Shown here one piece after another: positions 8,235 to 17,484 of a stretch of DNA of 64,000 nucleotides (the first letter of the stretch is position 1; each line of letters begins with the position of its first letter). The position numbers and the translations under genes were made by a program. The notes beneath the pieces are model-generated. The model saw nothing but the letters and a program-made list of their open reading frames with translations. It was not told the origin of the DNA and made no database searches. The stretch covers positions 25,866 through 89,865 of the forward strand of contig NZ_JMCC02000076.1 in NCBI RefSeq assembly GCF_000737335.2, written 5' to 3'. Origin of the DNA: Enhygromyxa salina. Lineage in GTDB: Bacteria; Myxococcota_A; Polyangia; Nannocystales; Nannocystaceae.

Positions 8235-9161
8235 ATGCTCAAACCGCGATCGCTCATCGGCCCTACGCTCCCCCTGCTCACCCTGCTCGGCTGGGTCGGA
8301 GCCTGCCAGATGCTCAATCCTGCCTTCGACGAGCGCCTCGCTGGCGAGGAGTCCAGCGATGACCAGGACTCGACGGCCACAGATGGCAACGAGTCACAGC
8401 AGACCACCGTCTCCAGCAGCGGCGACGGCGACGACGATGGCGACACCGGCGACGGCGACACCGGCGATGGCGACGGCGACGGCGACGACGAGACCGGCGA
8501 CGGCGACACCGGCGACGGCGACGGCGACGGCGACGGCAGCGACGCGTGTGCCAATGACCAGTCGCTGATCGCCTGCTATCAGTTCGAAACGGCCGATCAA
8601 GTCGTCGACGGCTCGACCCACGCCAACCATGGCTTCGCCGCCAAGCTGGGCCTGGGCGTTGGCGTCTCGGGCATGGCGTTGGAGTGTGCGACCAGCGAGG
8701 CCGTGCAGGTCCCCGACAGCGCCAGCCTCGACGTAAAATCCGCCGTGACCATGGCGATGTGGGTTCATCCACAGACAGTTCCGCAGTTTGGCCGCGACGT
8801 GTGGTTCGACAACTCTGGCCAGTACGGCATGATGTTCGACGCCAACGTGGGATTTGTGTGCCGCATCCTCACCAACCACGGTACATCTCAGATCGGCGTT
8901 GACGCGGGAGTGGTCCCCCCGGGGGAGTGGAGCCACATCGCCTGCACCTACGACGGCGCCATGACCCGGCTCTACGCCAACGGTCTCTCGTTGGCGACCC
9001 TCAGCACCACGGGGGTGATGCTGACGGGCAGCGCCGAGCCGGTCGCGATTGGCAGCAACAGCCCGCTATTCAACGAACGCTGCACCGGCAAGATCGACTC
9101 TCTGCTGATCTACGACCGCGCCCTGTCAGACGCAGAGATCGGCGCGCTCGCGGACCTGTGA
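8235..9161 (+). CDS. LamG/concanavalin-like lipoprotein with GD-repeat linker
   Basis: A 308-residue protein. Residues 1-24 are a type II signal peptide (lipobox WVGAC). Residues 55-95 are a GDGDGDD/TGDGD linker encoded by a hexamer-like repeat (8416-8535). From about residue 100 to the end lies a LamG-like jelly-roll domain with the familiar strands (VTMAMWVHPQTVP, GEWSHIACTYDG, RLYANGLSLAT, KIDSLLIYDRALSDAEI). This domain binds carbohydrates or proteins at the cell surface. The closest relative in the window is 50797-51651. It converges on the lytic transglycosylase gene, with 5 bp between stops. Confidence 0.9.
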   Translation: MLKPRSLIGPTLPLLTLLGWVGACQMLNPAFDERLAGEESSDDQDSTATDGNESQQTTVSSSGDGDDDGDTGDGDTGDGDGDGDDETGDGDTGDGDGDGDGSDACANDQSLIACYQFETADQVVDGSTHANHGFAAKLGLGVGVSGMALECATSEAVQVPDSASLDVKSAVTMAMWVHPQTVPQFGRDVWFDNSGQYGMMFDANVGFVCRILTNHGTSQIGVDAGVVPPGEWSHIACTYDGAMTRLYANGLSLATLSTTGVMLTGSAEPVAIGSNSPLFNERCTGKIDSLLIYDRALSDAEIGALADL

Positions 9162-9166
9162 ACACG

Positions 9167-11860
9167 CTAATAGTCGATGTTCAGCTCGAACGCCGGGTCT
9201 ACGACATTCGTCCAGCTCGGCAGCTCGCCGTTGTACAGCAGCCCGTAGGCCGCGCGAACCTCCATCACCCGCCGCGCATAGCGGGACGACTCGGCAAACG
9301 GGATCTCCTCGAGGAATTCGTCGAGCTCGACGCCGTTTGGCGCTTGGCTCTTGGCCGCCAGCCACCGCGCGACATTGTTGGGCCCGCCGTTGTAGCTTGC
9401 ATACGCAAACGCGGCCTGACCGTGGAACTTCTTCAGCAGCTCACTAATGTAGTAAGTTGCCAGCCGGCTATTATGCTCAATCGAGAACAAGATGTCGGGA
9501 TCAAAGCGATCGCCAGCCTCGAGCTCACCTAGATCTTCAACGAGCTGCCGCCCGGTCCACGGCATGATCTGCAGGGCCCCGCGCGCGCCCACGTACGACA
9601 CCACGTGGCGGCGAAACCGGGACTCGGTGTACATCAGCGCCCACAGGTGGTGCGGATCAATCTCGCGCTCCCACGCGTTTTGCTCGATTGGTTCCCGGTA
9701 CGCCCGCAGGTGCCAGCGCGCGCAATAGGGGTGCTCGTAGCTGGCCAGCTTGCCGAACCGGTAGGGCTCTTGGATCGCCCAGGTCAGCCGCGTGAAGTCG
9801 TCGGCCAGTCGCGCGCGGTACTCTGGGTCGCGCATGGCCTTGCGCGCGGTCTTGCCGGGGCTGGCGACGGGGTGGCGCCACTCGGGCGCCCACGCGAGCC
9901 CAGCGACCAGCGCCTCGGTCCGCGTTCCTGGCATGTCGGATCCCGAATACACGCTGTGGGCATTGATGAATTCGTCGGCGGCGACCCGCGCCTCGCGGCT
10001 GGCCTCTTCGATCCAGCCCGCCGCGAACAGCTGCTCGGCGCGGATCAGCGAGCTAAACGACTCGCCGTGCTCGGCCGCCATCGCCGTGAGCAGGGCTTGG
10101 GTGTCGGCGTGGCCGATCCAATGTTGGCCGGCGTCCTGCTCCCAGTCGAGCGGGCTGACCTGCGGCGGCGGGCCCGGATCCTCGCCCGCGTCAATGAGCC
10201 GCTGCCGGGCCATCAAGCCGTAGTAGAGCGGGTGGCCGCCGATCACCCCATTCGCGCTGAGCCGGTCGTAGCCAACCGCGACCAACCCCCGCAGGCGCGC
10301 GATCCCCTGGGCGCGAAGGTCTGGGTCTTCGCTGCGAAGCTCGAGCTTGCCCAAGAAGTACGTGATGGTTCGCTCTTGCCCGCCCGTTCGCCCGGTGTCG
10401 AGCATCTGCGTGAACGCCTGAATCGCGGTCGCGTCGTCGCCCAGGCGCATGGGCAGCCACGCGTGCAACCACCGGCGCTCGCTGCCGCGGCCCTTGAAGC
10501 GGGTCTCGTATTCCGTGAGCAGCTCGTTGGCCTTGGCATACTTGCCGGCGTTGACGGCGAGATCGATCGCGTTCCACAGCGCCGTGGAACCAAATGCACC
10601 CTTGTTGCCGTCGTACACGCCAACCCACAGCGCGATCAGTTCGTCGTATCGGCCCGCGCGCTCGAGGCAGCGGGCGAGGTCATTGCGGGTGTCCATGGCG
10701 GGGACATCCGCGTAGAGCTCATTGAGCACGTCGGCGCAGAGGCTGTATTCGCGGGCTTTGTAGTAGGTCCAGCCCAGCGAGTGACCCGCCTCGCGGTGGC
10801 GGTGCTTGGGCTGGTCCGGGTCGTTCCAGACCGCCTCGAGCAGCTCCCGGGATCGCTCGATTCGCCGCAGCACCCGCGCGGCCTGGCCGGCGGCGAGCAG
10901 CTCTTCGGTGTTCAGCGGGGACGCGCTGATCTTGTCGTTGTTGGCGGCGAGGCGCTCGAGCTCGGTCCACGCGCGGGCGGCCTCGGGCTCGCCCGCCCGA
11001 TCGATCGCCACCCGCCGCAGGGCCGCGGCCGACTCCTTGGTCAGACCCGCCCGCTGCTTGGCCAGCGCCCGCTGCAGCATCCACTCGCCGACGTCGGCAT
11101 GGTTGGGAAAGCTGGTGATCAGCCGCTCGAGCGCCTTGTCGGCCTGCTTGGCCGCGAGCTTGGTCGCGCGCGGGGTGTCGCCTTGGATCGCGATCATCGC
11201 CTCGCCCTGGGCGACCCGCATCAACCCCTGAATGCGATCGGGCTTGAGCGCCTTGAGCTTGCCCAGCTCACTGACGGCCTTGCGCAGCTGGATATCGGCG
11301 GCCACCGGATCGAGCCCCCCCTGGGTCGCCCACGCGGTCCGGGCCCGGGCCAGCTCATGGCCAACGATGTCGCGCGGCAGCATGTCGGCAAATTTCTTGC
11401 TGGCCGCCAGCGGCTCGAGCGAGAGCACCGCCAGCTCCCACTGTTGGGTCTGCATGTACGCACGGCCGGCGATCGCCCCGGCGATGAACCACTCGCGGGA
11501 CTCGGGCTCGAGCGCGGCCTCACCCGGAAGCGTGTCGAGCTTGTTGACGGCAGCGAGCTGATCCAGCGCGGCCTGGGCTTGCCCACGCGCGAGCAGCTGC
11601 GCGGCCCCATCGACCCCCGGCAGCAGCGGTTGCTCGGGCGCCGTCCAAGGCGGTGGGCGCTCGGGCTCCGACGGTGCCGTGGTCTGCTCGACGCTCGCAA
11701 CCTCGAGCTCGGCATCAGCATCGGCATCGGCGTGGGCGTGGGCGTGGACCGGGACCACGTGCTTGGAGGTCACGCAGCCCTCGGCGCTCCCGAACACCAA
11801 CCCAACGGTCAGCGCCGCCGTTGCAGCGGTGAGCGTGCCGTAGGTCCGACGAGTGTTCAT
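9167..11860 (-). CDS. Slt-type lytic transglycosylase lipoprotein with TPR-like region
   Basis: An 897-residue envelope protein. ATG 11860 gives a signal peptide ending in the lipobox SAEGC. A His-Ala/Asp-Ala repeat tract follows (about residues 35-48). Most of the protein (100-700) is alpha-helical with TPR-like repeats, as in the U/L superhelix of Slt70. The catalytic domain begins near 737: YTESRF carries the catalytic Glu (about 746), GALQIMP is the GxxQ motif and YASYNGGPNNV the AYNxG motif. It cleaves the MurNAc-GlcNAc bond of peptidoglycan with 1,6-anhydro ring formation. It is longer than E. coli Slt70 (about 645 aa), mainly in the helical part. Confidence 0.92.
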   Translation of the reverse strand: MNTRRTYGTLTAATAALTVGLVFGSAEGCVTSKHVVPVHAHAHADADADAELEVASVEQTTAPSEPERPPPWTAPEQPLLPGVDGAAQLLARGQAQAALDQLAAVNKLDTLPGEAALEPESREWFIAGAIAGRAYMQTQQWELAVLSLEPLAASKKFADMLPRDIVGHELARARTAWATQGGLDPVAADIQLRKAVSELGKLKALKPDRIQGLMRVAQGEAMIAIQGDTPRATKLAAKQADKALERLITSFPNHADVGEWMLQRALAKQRAGLTKESAAALRRVAIDRAGEPEAARAWTELERLAANNDKISASPLNTEELLAAGQAARVLRRIERSRELLEAVWNDPDQPKHRHREAGHSLGWTYYKAREYSLCADVLNELYADVPAMDTRNDLARCLERAGRYDELIALWVGVYDGNKGAFGSTALWNAIDLAVNAGKYAKANELLTEYETRFKGRGSERRWLHAWLPMRLGDDATAIQAFTQMLDTGRTGGQERTITYFLGKLELRSEDPDLRAQGIARLRGLVAVGYDRLSANGVIGGHPLYYGLMARQRLIDAGEDPGPPPQVSPLDWEQDAGQHWIGHADTQALLTAMAAEHGESFSSLIRAEQLFAAGWIEEASREARVAADEFINAHSVYSGSDMPGTRTEALVAGLAWAPEWRHPVASPGKTARKAMRDPEYRARLADDFTRLTWAIQEPYRFGKLASYEHPYCARWHLRAYREPIEQNAWEREIDPHHLWALMYTESRFRRHVVSYVGARGALQIMPWTGRQLVEDLGELEAGDRFDPDILFSIEHNSRLATYYISELLKKFHGQAAFAYASYNGGPNNVARWLAAKSQAPNGVELDEFLEEIPFAESSRYARRVMEVRAAYGLLYNGELPSWTNVVDPAFELNIDY

Positions 11861-12337
11861 GCGCGAGTCCAAGTGTGGGCCAATCGTAGCAACTCACTAT
11901 GGCGTGGCCATTTAGCGGCCAAACTGTCACGTTGCCCGGCGAACGCAGGCGTGCGCGCGTTTGCACATGACTGGCACGCGATGCGCGGCCCCCAAGCGAC
12001 GCGCCACGGTCTGGGTCCATTCGCGGGGCTCGAGCCGGGCCTGTTTTCAGCTCGGCGAGGGCTTCTCGCGCGCTGGCGGACGCCTCCGTGGACTGGTTCA
12101 CCGTGGGCAGCGGACTCTCAGCCAAGATGCGCATAAGACGCCCCTGCCTGTCGAGGAGCGAAGCGACCAGACGCGCCAGCCGCTGCAGTTGGCAAAGCAC
12201 CCGTACACGTCCGCCGAAGGCTCCCGAGCCCCCTTTCAGGGGAGCGAAGCGACCAGACGCGCCAGCCGCTGCAGTCGGCGAAGTCTACCGTCCATGTGGG
12301 GGTCATAAACCGCCGGGTCTTTGCTACTGTCCGCCGC
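11861..12337. other. Divergent promoter region with a 43-bp direct repeat
   Basis: About 480 bp between the divergent transglycosylase and fadN genes. No frame is convincing. A near-perfect 43-bp direct repeat (GGAGCGAAGCGACCAGACGC...) occurs at 12155-12197 and 12241-12283, 86 bp apart, with two mismatches. Promoters of both flanking genes should lie here. Confidence 0.45.
12155..12283. repeat. Direct repeat pair upstream of fadN
   Basis: Two 43-bp copies at 12155-12197 and 12241-12283 share the core GACCAGACGCGCCAGCCGCT. The second copy ends about 55 bp before the likely fadN start. It could be a duplicated binding site or the trace of a local duplication of a decayed gene. Confidence 0.6.
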
Positions 12338-14752
12338 GTGACGCTCAATCGACCTCCTCACCAGCTCGTGGCGACAGTGCTGGGTGCCGGGACGATGGGG
12401 GCAGGGATCGCTGCTCACCTGGCTAACGCCGGCATCCGCACCTACCTGCTCGACATCGTACCAAGGGGGGTCGACACCGACGCCCCCAAGGCCGCCCGCA
12501 ACAAGCTCGCTCTCGGGGCGCTCAAGGCTCTGCCCAAGGCCAAGCCGCCTGCGCTCATGCACAAGGACTTCGCGGCCCGGATCACCCCCGGGAACTTCGA
12601 AGACGATCTCGCCAAGGCCGTGAGCCAGAGCGACATCGTGATCGAGGCGATCGTGGAGCGCCTCGACATCAAGCAGAGCGTGTTCAAGCAGGTCGCCGCC
12701 GCGGCCCAGGATCACACGATCTTGGCGACCAACACCTCGGGTATCCCGATCGGTGACATCGCCGAGGCGCTGCCCGAAGCGGCCCGCGAGCGGCTGCTTG
12801 GCCTGCACTTCTTCAACCCGCCGCGGTGGATGCACCTGCTCGAGGTGATCCCGTCCAAGTACACGGCGCAGCGCTACGTCGACGACGTCGCGCGGTTCTC
12901 GGATCGCGTGCTGGGCAAGGGGGTCGTGCTGTGCCGCGACACGCCCAACTTCATCGGCAACCGGATCGGCATCGGCGAGATGCTGCTGACCTTCGCGGCC
13001 ACGGCCGAGGGCAAGTACACGATCGAAGAGGTCGACGCCCTCAACAGCAAGCCGATCGGGCGGCCCAAGACCGGCAGCTACCGACTCGGCGACATGGTCG
13101 GGCTCGACGTCGCCGGCCACGTGATCCGCAACCTGCGTGACGCGCTCAGCGGGGATCCTGCGGCGGACAATTTTGATCCGCTCTACGACAAGATGCAGAT
13201 CAGCCCCGCGCTGCAGACCCTGCTCGACAATAATTGGTTGGGCGACAAGTCGGGCCAGGGCTTCTACAAGAAGAGCAAGGACGCGCAGGGCAACCGCGCG
13301 ATCCTGTCCTTCGATCTCGAGACCCGCGAGTACCGCCCGCGGATCGAGCCCGCGTTCCCGGAGCTGAAGGGCATCCGCGGCTCGGCCAGCGCGATGGTCA
13401 ACAAGGCCATGCGCCTCGAGGGTCGGGCCGGCGAGTTCTACCGCAAGGTCTACCTGCCGCTGTTCAACTACTCGGCCACGCTGACGGGCAAGATCTGCGA
13501 CACGCCCAAGCAGATCGACGACGCGATGAAGTGGGGCTACGGCTGGGGCATGGGGCCGTTCGAGCTGATGGACGCGGCGGGCCCGGCGTGGTGCGCCGCG
13601 CAGATGGCCGAGATGGGCATCGAGCCCGCGCCGGCGATCACCAAGCTGCTCGCGCAGGGCGAGGACGCGACCTGGTACAAGGGCCGGCCGGGCAACCAGC
13701 AGGTGTTTGACGGCGAGTCCTACGTCGACGTGCCCACCCCGGCCGGAATGCTGATCCTCGCGGCCCACAAGCCCGAGGGTGAGATCCACAGCAACACCTC
13801 GGCGGCGCTGATCGACATCGGCGATGGGGTCGCGCTGCTGGAGTTCCGCAGCAAGGCCAACGTGCTCGACGAGGGCGTGGTCAAGCTGATGGCCGAGGCG
13901 CCCGAGCTGCTGCGCGAGCGGGGGTTTGTCGGTCTGGTGATCGGCTCGCAAGACGACCACTTCTGCCGCGGGGCCAACCTGCTGCAGATCGGCATGGCCG
14001 CGATGCAAAAGAAGTGGGACGAGCTGGATCTGGCCGTCAACACCTTGCAGCAGACCCTGATGAACCTGCGCCACGGGGCGCTGCCGGTCGTGGTCGCGCC
14101 CTATGGGCAGACGCTCGGGGGCGGCTGCGAGGTCTCGATGCACGCGGACCACATCCAGGCTGGGGCCGACCTGTTCATGGGTCTGGTCGAGATCGCGGTT
14201 GGCGTGCTGCCGGCTGGCGGCGGCATGAAAGAGATCGCGCGGCGGGCTTCGGCTCACGCGGATCAGCTCAAGGCCGGCGAGGTGTTCGACTGGGTCCGCC
14301 GCGGGTTCGAAGCCGCGGCGACCGGCAACGTCTCGATGTCCGCGTTCGAGGCCCGCGCAACCGGCTGGCTGCGCCCAAGCGACGGGATCACCTTCCACAA
14401 GAACCGCGTCGTCGCCGACGCCAAGCAGGCCGCGCTGTCGCTGGCAGCCAGCAACTACGTGCCGCCGGATCGCAACGAGCCGATCCACGTCATGGGCGCG
14501 CCCGGTGGCGCCAACTTGGTCCTGGGCATCCACGAGTTTGGCTGGGGCGGCTTCGCTTCGGAGCACGACCAGCTGATCGGCACCAAGATGATCCACGTGC
14601 TGTCGGGCGGCATGAAGCCGACCGCAGGGACCGTCACCGCCCAGCAGCTGCTGGACCTCGAGCGCGAGGCGTTCTTGTCGCTGTGCGGCACCCAAAAGAC
14701 CCTCGAGCGGATTCAACACATGCTCGACAAGCGCAAGCCGCTGCGAAACTGA
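12338..14752 (+). CDS. fadN: 3-hydroxyacyl-CoA dehydrogenase/enoyl-CoA hydratase (FadN type)
   Basis: An 804-residue bifunctional beta-oxidation enzyme. The order is dehydrogenase first and hydratase last, as in Bacillus FadN and unlike E. coli FadB. The Rossmann motif LGAGTMGAG is at 15-23. IVIEAIVERLDIKQSVF and ANTSGIPI follow, with the catalytic-His region GLHFFNPPRWMHLLE near 160. The C-terminal half has crotonase strands (FVGLVIGSQDDHFCRGANL, GQTLGGGCEVSMHAD, VGVLPAGGGMKEI). GTG 12338 is preferred over upstream starts because the Rossmann strand follows closely. It forms an operon with the thiolase 31 bp downstream. Confidence 0.93.
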   Translation: MTLNRPPHQLVATVLGAGTMGAGIAAHLANAGIRTYLLDIVPRGVDTDAPKAARNKLALGALKALPKAKPPALMHKDFAARITPGNFEDDLAKAVSQSDIVIEAIVERLDIKQSVFKQVAAAAQDHTILATNTSGIPIGDIAEALPEAARERLLGLHFFNPPRWMHLLEVIPSKYTAQRYVDDVARFSDRVLGKGVVLCRDTPNFIGNRIGIGEMLLTFAATAEGKYTIEEVDALNSKPIGRPKTGSYRLGDMVGLDVAGHVIRNLRDALSGDPAADNFDPLYDKMQISPALQTLLDNNWLGDKSGQGFYKKSKDAQGNRAILSFDLETREYRPRIEPAFPELKGIRGSASAMVNKAMRLEGRAGEFYRKVYLPLFNYSATLTGKICDTPKQIDDAMKWGYGWGMGPFELMDAAGPAWCAAQMAEMGIEPAPAITKLLAQGEDATWYKGRPGNQQVFDGESYVDVPTPAGMLILAAHKPEGEIHSNTSAALIDIGDGVALLEFRSKANVLDEGVVKLMAEAPELLRERGFVGLVIGSQDDHFCRGANLLQIGMAAMQKKWDELDLAVNTLQQTLMNLRHGALPVVVAPYGQTLGGGCEVSMHADHIQAGADLFMGLVEIAVGVLPAGGGMKEIARRASAHADQLKAGEVFDWVRRGFEAAATGNVSMSAFEARATGWLRPSDGITFHKNRVVADAKQAALSLAASNYVPPDRNEPIHVMGAPGGANLVLGIHEFGWGGFASEHDQLIGTKMIHVLSGGMKPTAGTVTAQQLLDLEREAFLSLCGTQKTLERIQHMLDKRKPLRN

Positions 14753-14783
14753 GCGCGGGACTGACCTGAAAGGAACCAAGCAA

Positions 14784-15938
14784 ATGGCACAAATCCGAGA
14801 AGCAGTCATCGTCGCCAGCAAGCGCTCCGCGGTCGGCAAGTCCGGGCGCGGGAGCCTGCGCAACACTCGGCCCGACGACATGGGCTCCGAGGTCCTGCGC
14901 GCCACCATGGCCACCGTCAACGGGCTCGAGCCCAGCATGATCGAGGACATCGCGATTGGCTGTGCGATGCCCGAGGCCGAGCAGGGCCTCAACGTTGGGC
15001 GCATGATCGGGATCGGGGCTGGGTGCCCCGATCAGACCGCCGCGCTCACCGTCAACCGGTTCTGTAGCTCTGGGCTGCAGACCATCGCCATGATCGCCGA
15101 GCGGATCATGGTTGGCGCGCTCGACGTGGGCGTGGGTGGCGGCATCGAGTCGATGTCGATGGTCCCGATGGGCGGCAACAAGCCGCGCGTGAGCCCCAAG
15201 ATGGTCGCCGAGCGACCCGAGGTCTACGTCTCGATGGGGGTCACCGCAGAGAACGTCGCGCGCAAGTTTGGCATCAGCCGCGCCGACCAAGACGCGTTCG
15301 CGCTGCAGAGCCACCAGCGGGCGATCGCGGCGATCACCGAGGGTCGCTTCAAAGAAGAGATCATCCCGGTGACCACGATCGAGGGCGGGACCTTCGACAC
15401 CGACGAAGGCCCGCGCGCCGACACCAGCGTGGCCGCGCTCGGGGGCTTGCGCCCGGTGTTTCACGTCAAGGGCACGGTCACCGCCGGCAACTCGTCGCAG
15501 ACCAGCGACGGGGCCGCGATGACCGTTGTGATGTCGGCCGACAAGGCCAAGCAGATCGGCGCGACACCGCTGGCGCGCTTCGTTGGGTTTGCCGTCGCCG
15601 GGGTCGCCCCCGAGCTGATGGGCATCGGTCCCGTCGAGGCGATCCCCCGGGTGTTGAAGCAGTGCGGGTTGAGCAAGGACGACATCGATCTGTTCGAGCT
15701 CAACGAGGCGTTCGCGGCCCAGTCGCTGGCCGTGCTGCGCGAGCTGGACCTGGATCCGGCCAAGGTCAACGTCAACGGCGGGGCGATCGCGCTGGGGCAT
15801 CCGCTTGGGTGCACGGGGGCCAAGCTCACGTCAACGCTGCTCGCGGAGCTGCGCCGTCGCAAGGGTCGCTACGGCATGGTCACGATGTGCATCGGCGGCG
15901 GCATGGGTGCGGCGGGGATCTTCGAGGCGCTGTACTGA
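14784..15938 (+). CDS. fadA: Acetyl-CoA C-acyltransferase (3-ketoacyl-CoA thiolase)
   Basis: A 384-residue thiolase with normal family length. The nucleophilic Cys lies in NRFCSSGLQT (C94), the catalytic His in ALGHPLGCTGAK (H339) and the second catalytic Cys in MCIGGGMG (C369). It cleaves 3-ketoacyl-CoA to acetyl-CoA and a shortened acyl-CoA, the last step after the FadN-type enzyme encoded just upstream. A good ribosome-binding site (AAAGGAA) precedes ATG 14784. A hairpin terminator candidate follows at 15984-16011. Confidence 0.96.
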   Translation: MAQIREAVIVASKRSAVGKSGRGSLRNTRPDDMGSEVLRATMATVNGLEPSMIEDIAIGCAMPEAEQGLNVGRMIGIGAGCPDQTAALTVNRFCSSGLQTIAMIAERIMVGALDVGVGGGIESMSMVPMGGNKPRVSPKMVAERPEVYVSMGVTAENVARKFGISRADQDAFALQSHQRAIAAITEGRFKEEIIPVTTIEGGTFDTDEGPRADTSVAALGGLRPVFHVKGTVTAGNSSQTSDGAAMTVVMSADKAKQIGATPLARFVGFAVAGVAPELMGIGPVEAIPRVLKQCGLSKDDIDLFELNEAFAAQSLAVLRELDLDPAKVNVNGGAIALGHPLGCTGAKLTSTLLAELRRRKGRYGMVTMCIGGGMGAAGIFEALY

Positions 15939-15983
15939 TCTCGCGCCGTCGCGCGTGAGCTCAAAGCACTCACTCGAACCATG

Positions 15984-16011
15984 GGGCCGGCCTGCGCGAG
16001 CGGGTCGGCCC
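15984..16011 (+). terminator. Hairpin terminator candidate after fadA
   Basis: Arms GGGCCGGCC (15984-15992) and GGTCGGCCC (16003-16011) pair over 9 bp with one G-T wobble around a 10-nt loop. TGTTTGCG follows, a weak T tract. It sits 45 bp after the fadA stop. Confidence 0.55.
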
Positions 16012-16054
16012 TGTTTGCGTGCTCGGCTCGACTCGCGTTTGCTATGGTGGCGGC

Positions 16055-17251
16055 GTGCGTTGGTCGCTCGTGGCCCTGATCTCGATCGCGGGGTGTCACT
16101 CGGAGGCCGGCGAGCGGGCGGTCGTGCGCGACCCGCCAGAGGTGGCGCCATCGGTCATCGCGGCCACGTCCGACGCGCCGCCGGGTCCCGAGGCGGCCCC
16201 CCACGCAGACCGCAAGCGCGCGTGCATCAGCGAGGCGCTGGTCGGGGCGGACCCGCGGTTGCATGGGTTGATCCGAGCTGTGTGCGCCGAGTGGGTCGAG
16301 CGCGAGCTGCCCGGGCTCGCGCTGGCCGTCGCCGAGCCCGGCGCCGCGGCGTTCGAGCTGCAGCTTGGCGTGCGCTGCCTCGGCGAGGCGACGCCGGTTG
16401 GCGCTGCCACGCAGTTCCGGTTTGGCTCGATCTCGAAGCCGGTGACGGCCGCGCTGGCGCTGGGTCTCGTCGCTGATCGCCGGCTGTCGCTGACGGGCCG
16501 CGCGGGCGCGTTAGTGGCTGGCTACGACACCCCCAGCGGCGTGCCGGATCCCACGCTGGGCGCGCTGCTGTCACACCGGAGCGGGCTTGGAGAGATCGCG
16601 CCCGCGCAGCTGGTGGAGCTCGACGGCGCGTGGTTGCCAGCGCTGGCTCGCAGCGCCGCGGCCGGGGCACCTGGGGAGTATCACTACAGCAACGCAGGGT
16701 ACGCCGTGATCGGAGCGATGCTGAGCGCGGCGACGAGCCAGGACTACCCGACGCTGGTTGGCGAGCGCGTGGCCGCGCCGCTCGGGCTGGGCAGCTTCAC
16801 CGTTGACGCGAAGCTGGCCAGCGCGGCGGCGTGTGGTCACCTCGACGGCGCGCAGGGCCGCGCTCCCATCCGCGTCGCGGACGATCTCGAGTTCATGCCG
16901 GGCGATCCCAGCTGGATGAACCCGGGTGGCGGCGTGCTGGGTTCGGCGATCGATCTTGCTTGGTTCGCGCTCGCGCTTGGGAGCGAGCGGCTACCCGGAA
17001 CAGCGGCGATGCTCGAGCCCGGTGAGCCGCTCCCGCAGGCGCGGCGCCCGGACGAACGCTACGGCTACGGCCTGCGCTCGTGGTCCCTTGCGGACCGGAC
17101 CACGGCATACGGCCACAGCGGCAACAACGGCGCGTTCGCGGCGGAGTTGATGTTCGTGCCGGGGCGACGCGCGATCGTGCTGCTGACGAACTGCGGGGCG
17201 GAGCTGCCGGCCAGCGTCGCCGCGGCAGATCAGCTGCTGACGGTGCCCTAG
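16055..17251 (+). CDS. Beta-lactamase/transpeptidase-fold serine hydrolase lipoprotein
   Basis: A 398-residue protein from GTG 16055, which directly begins a signal peptide (VRWSLVALISIAGC; lipobox SIAGC). SISK at 125-128 is the SxxK nucleophile/Lys pair. YSN at 211-213 is the YxN motif. HSGNNG near 354 takes the place of the KTG/HxG motif. This is the class C beta-lactamase/DD-peptidase (Pfam Beta-lactamase) family, whose members hydrolyse peptidoglycan peptides or esters. Substrate is unknown. The stop codon TAG is the first three bases of a palindromic repeat. Confidence 0.88.
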   Translation: MRWSLVALISIAGCHSEAGERAVVRDPPEVAPSVIAATSDAPPGPEAAPHADRKRACISEALVGADPRLHGLIRAVCAEWVERELPGLALAVAEPGAAAFELQLGVRCLGEATPVGAATQFRFGSISKPVTAALALGLVADRRLSLTGRAGALVAGYDTPSGVPDPTLGALLSHRSGLGEIAPAQLVELDGAWLPALARSAAAGAPGEYHYSNAGYAVIGAMLSAATSQDYPTLVGERVAAPLGLGSFTVDAKLASAAACGHLDGAQGRAPIRVADDLEFMPGDPSWMNPGGGVLGSAIDLAWFALALGSERLPGTAAMLEPGEPLPQARRPDERYGYGLRSWSLADRTTAYGHSGNNGAFAAELMFVPGRRAIVLLTNCGAELPASVAAADQLLTVP

Positions 17252-17416
17252 AGCGCCGATCAGTTTGGAGTCGCGTCGTCAGGTGCGTCTGGGGCCGTTC
17301 CTGCCTAGGAGGGAGGCCGAAGCTGTATCCGGCATACTGCGAGCGCCGACCGACAACGGCAGGAGCGGCCCCAGATGTGCCTGGCGTCGTGAATTCAAAC
17401 TGATTGGTGCTCTAGA
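17249..17416. repeat. MITE-like palindromic element, full copy
   Basis: A ~168-bp imperfect palindrome. The left arm starts TAGAGCGCCGATCAGTTTGG at 17249. The right arm, read on the minus strand from 17415, starts TAGAGCACCAATCAGTTTGA. Both arms continue in parallel for about 57 bp to CTGGGGCCG.TCCTGCC. The spacer is about 50 bp. No coding frame lies inside. Single-arm relatives occur at 30980-31018 and 48719-48763. Its left end supplies the stop codon of the serine hydrolase gene. Confidence 0.7.
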
Positions 17417-17484
17417 CTCAATCAGCGAAGACGGCCTCGAGCGTGTCGGCGCTGCGCTCTCCGAATGTTGGCCACCCTCATGCC

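Noticed and set aside
9605..12136. 843-codon open frame antisense to the lytic transglycosylase
   Set aside because: It is a shadow caused by high GC; the minus strand shows all transglycosylase motifs and a signal peptide.
12236..15004. 922-codon minus-strand frame opposite fadN
   Set aside because: Shadow frame; fadN and fadA motifs are complete on the plus strand.
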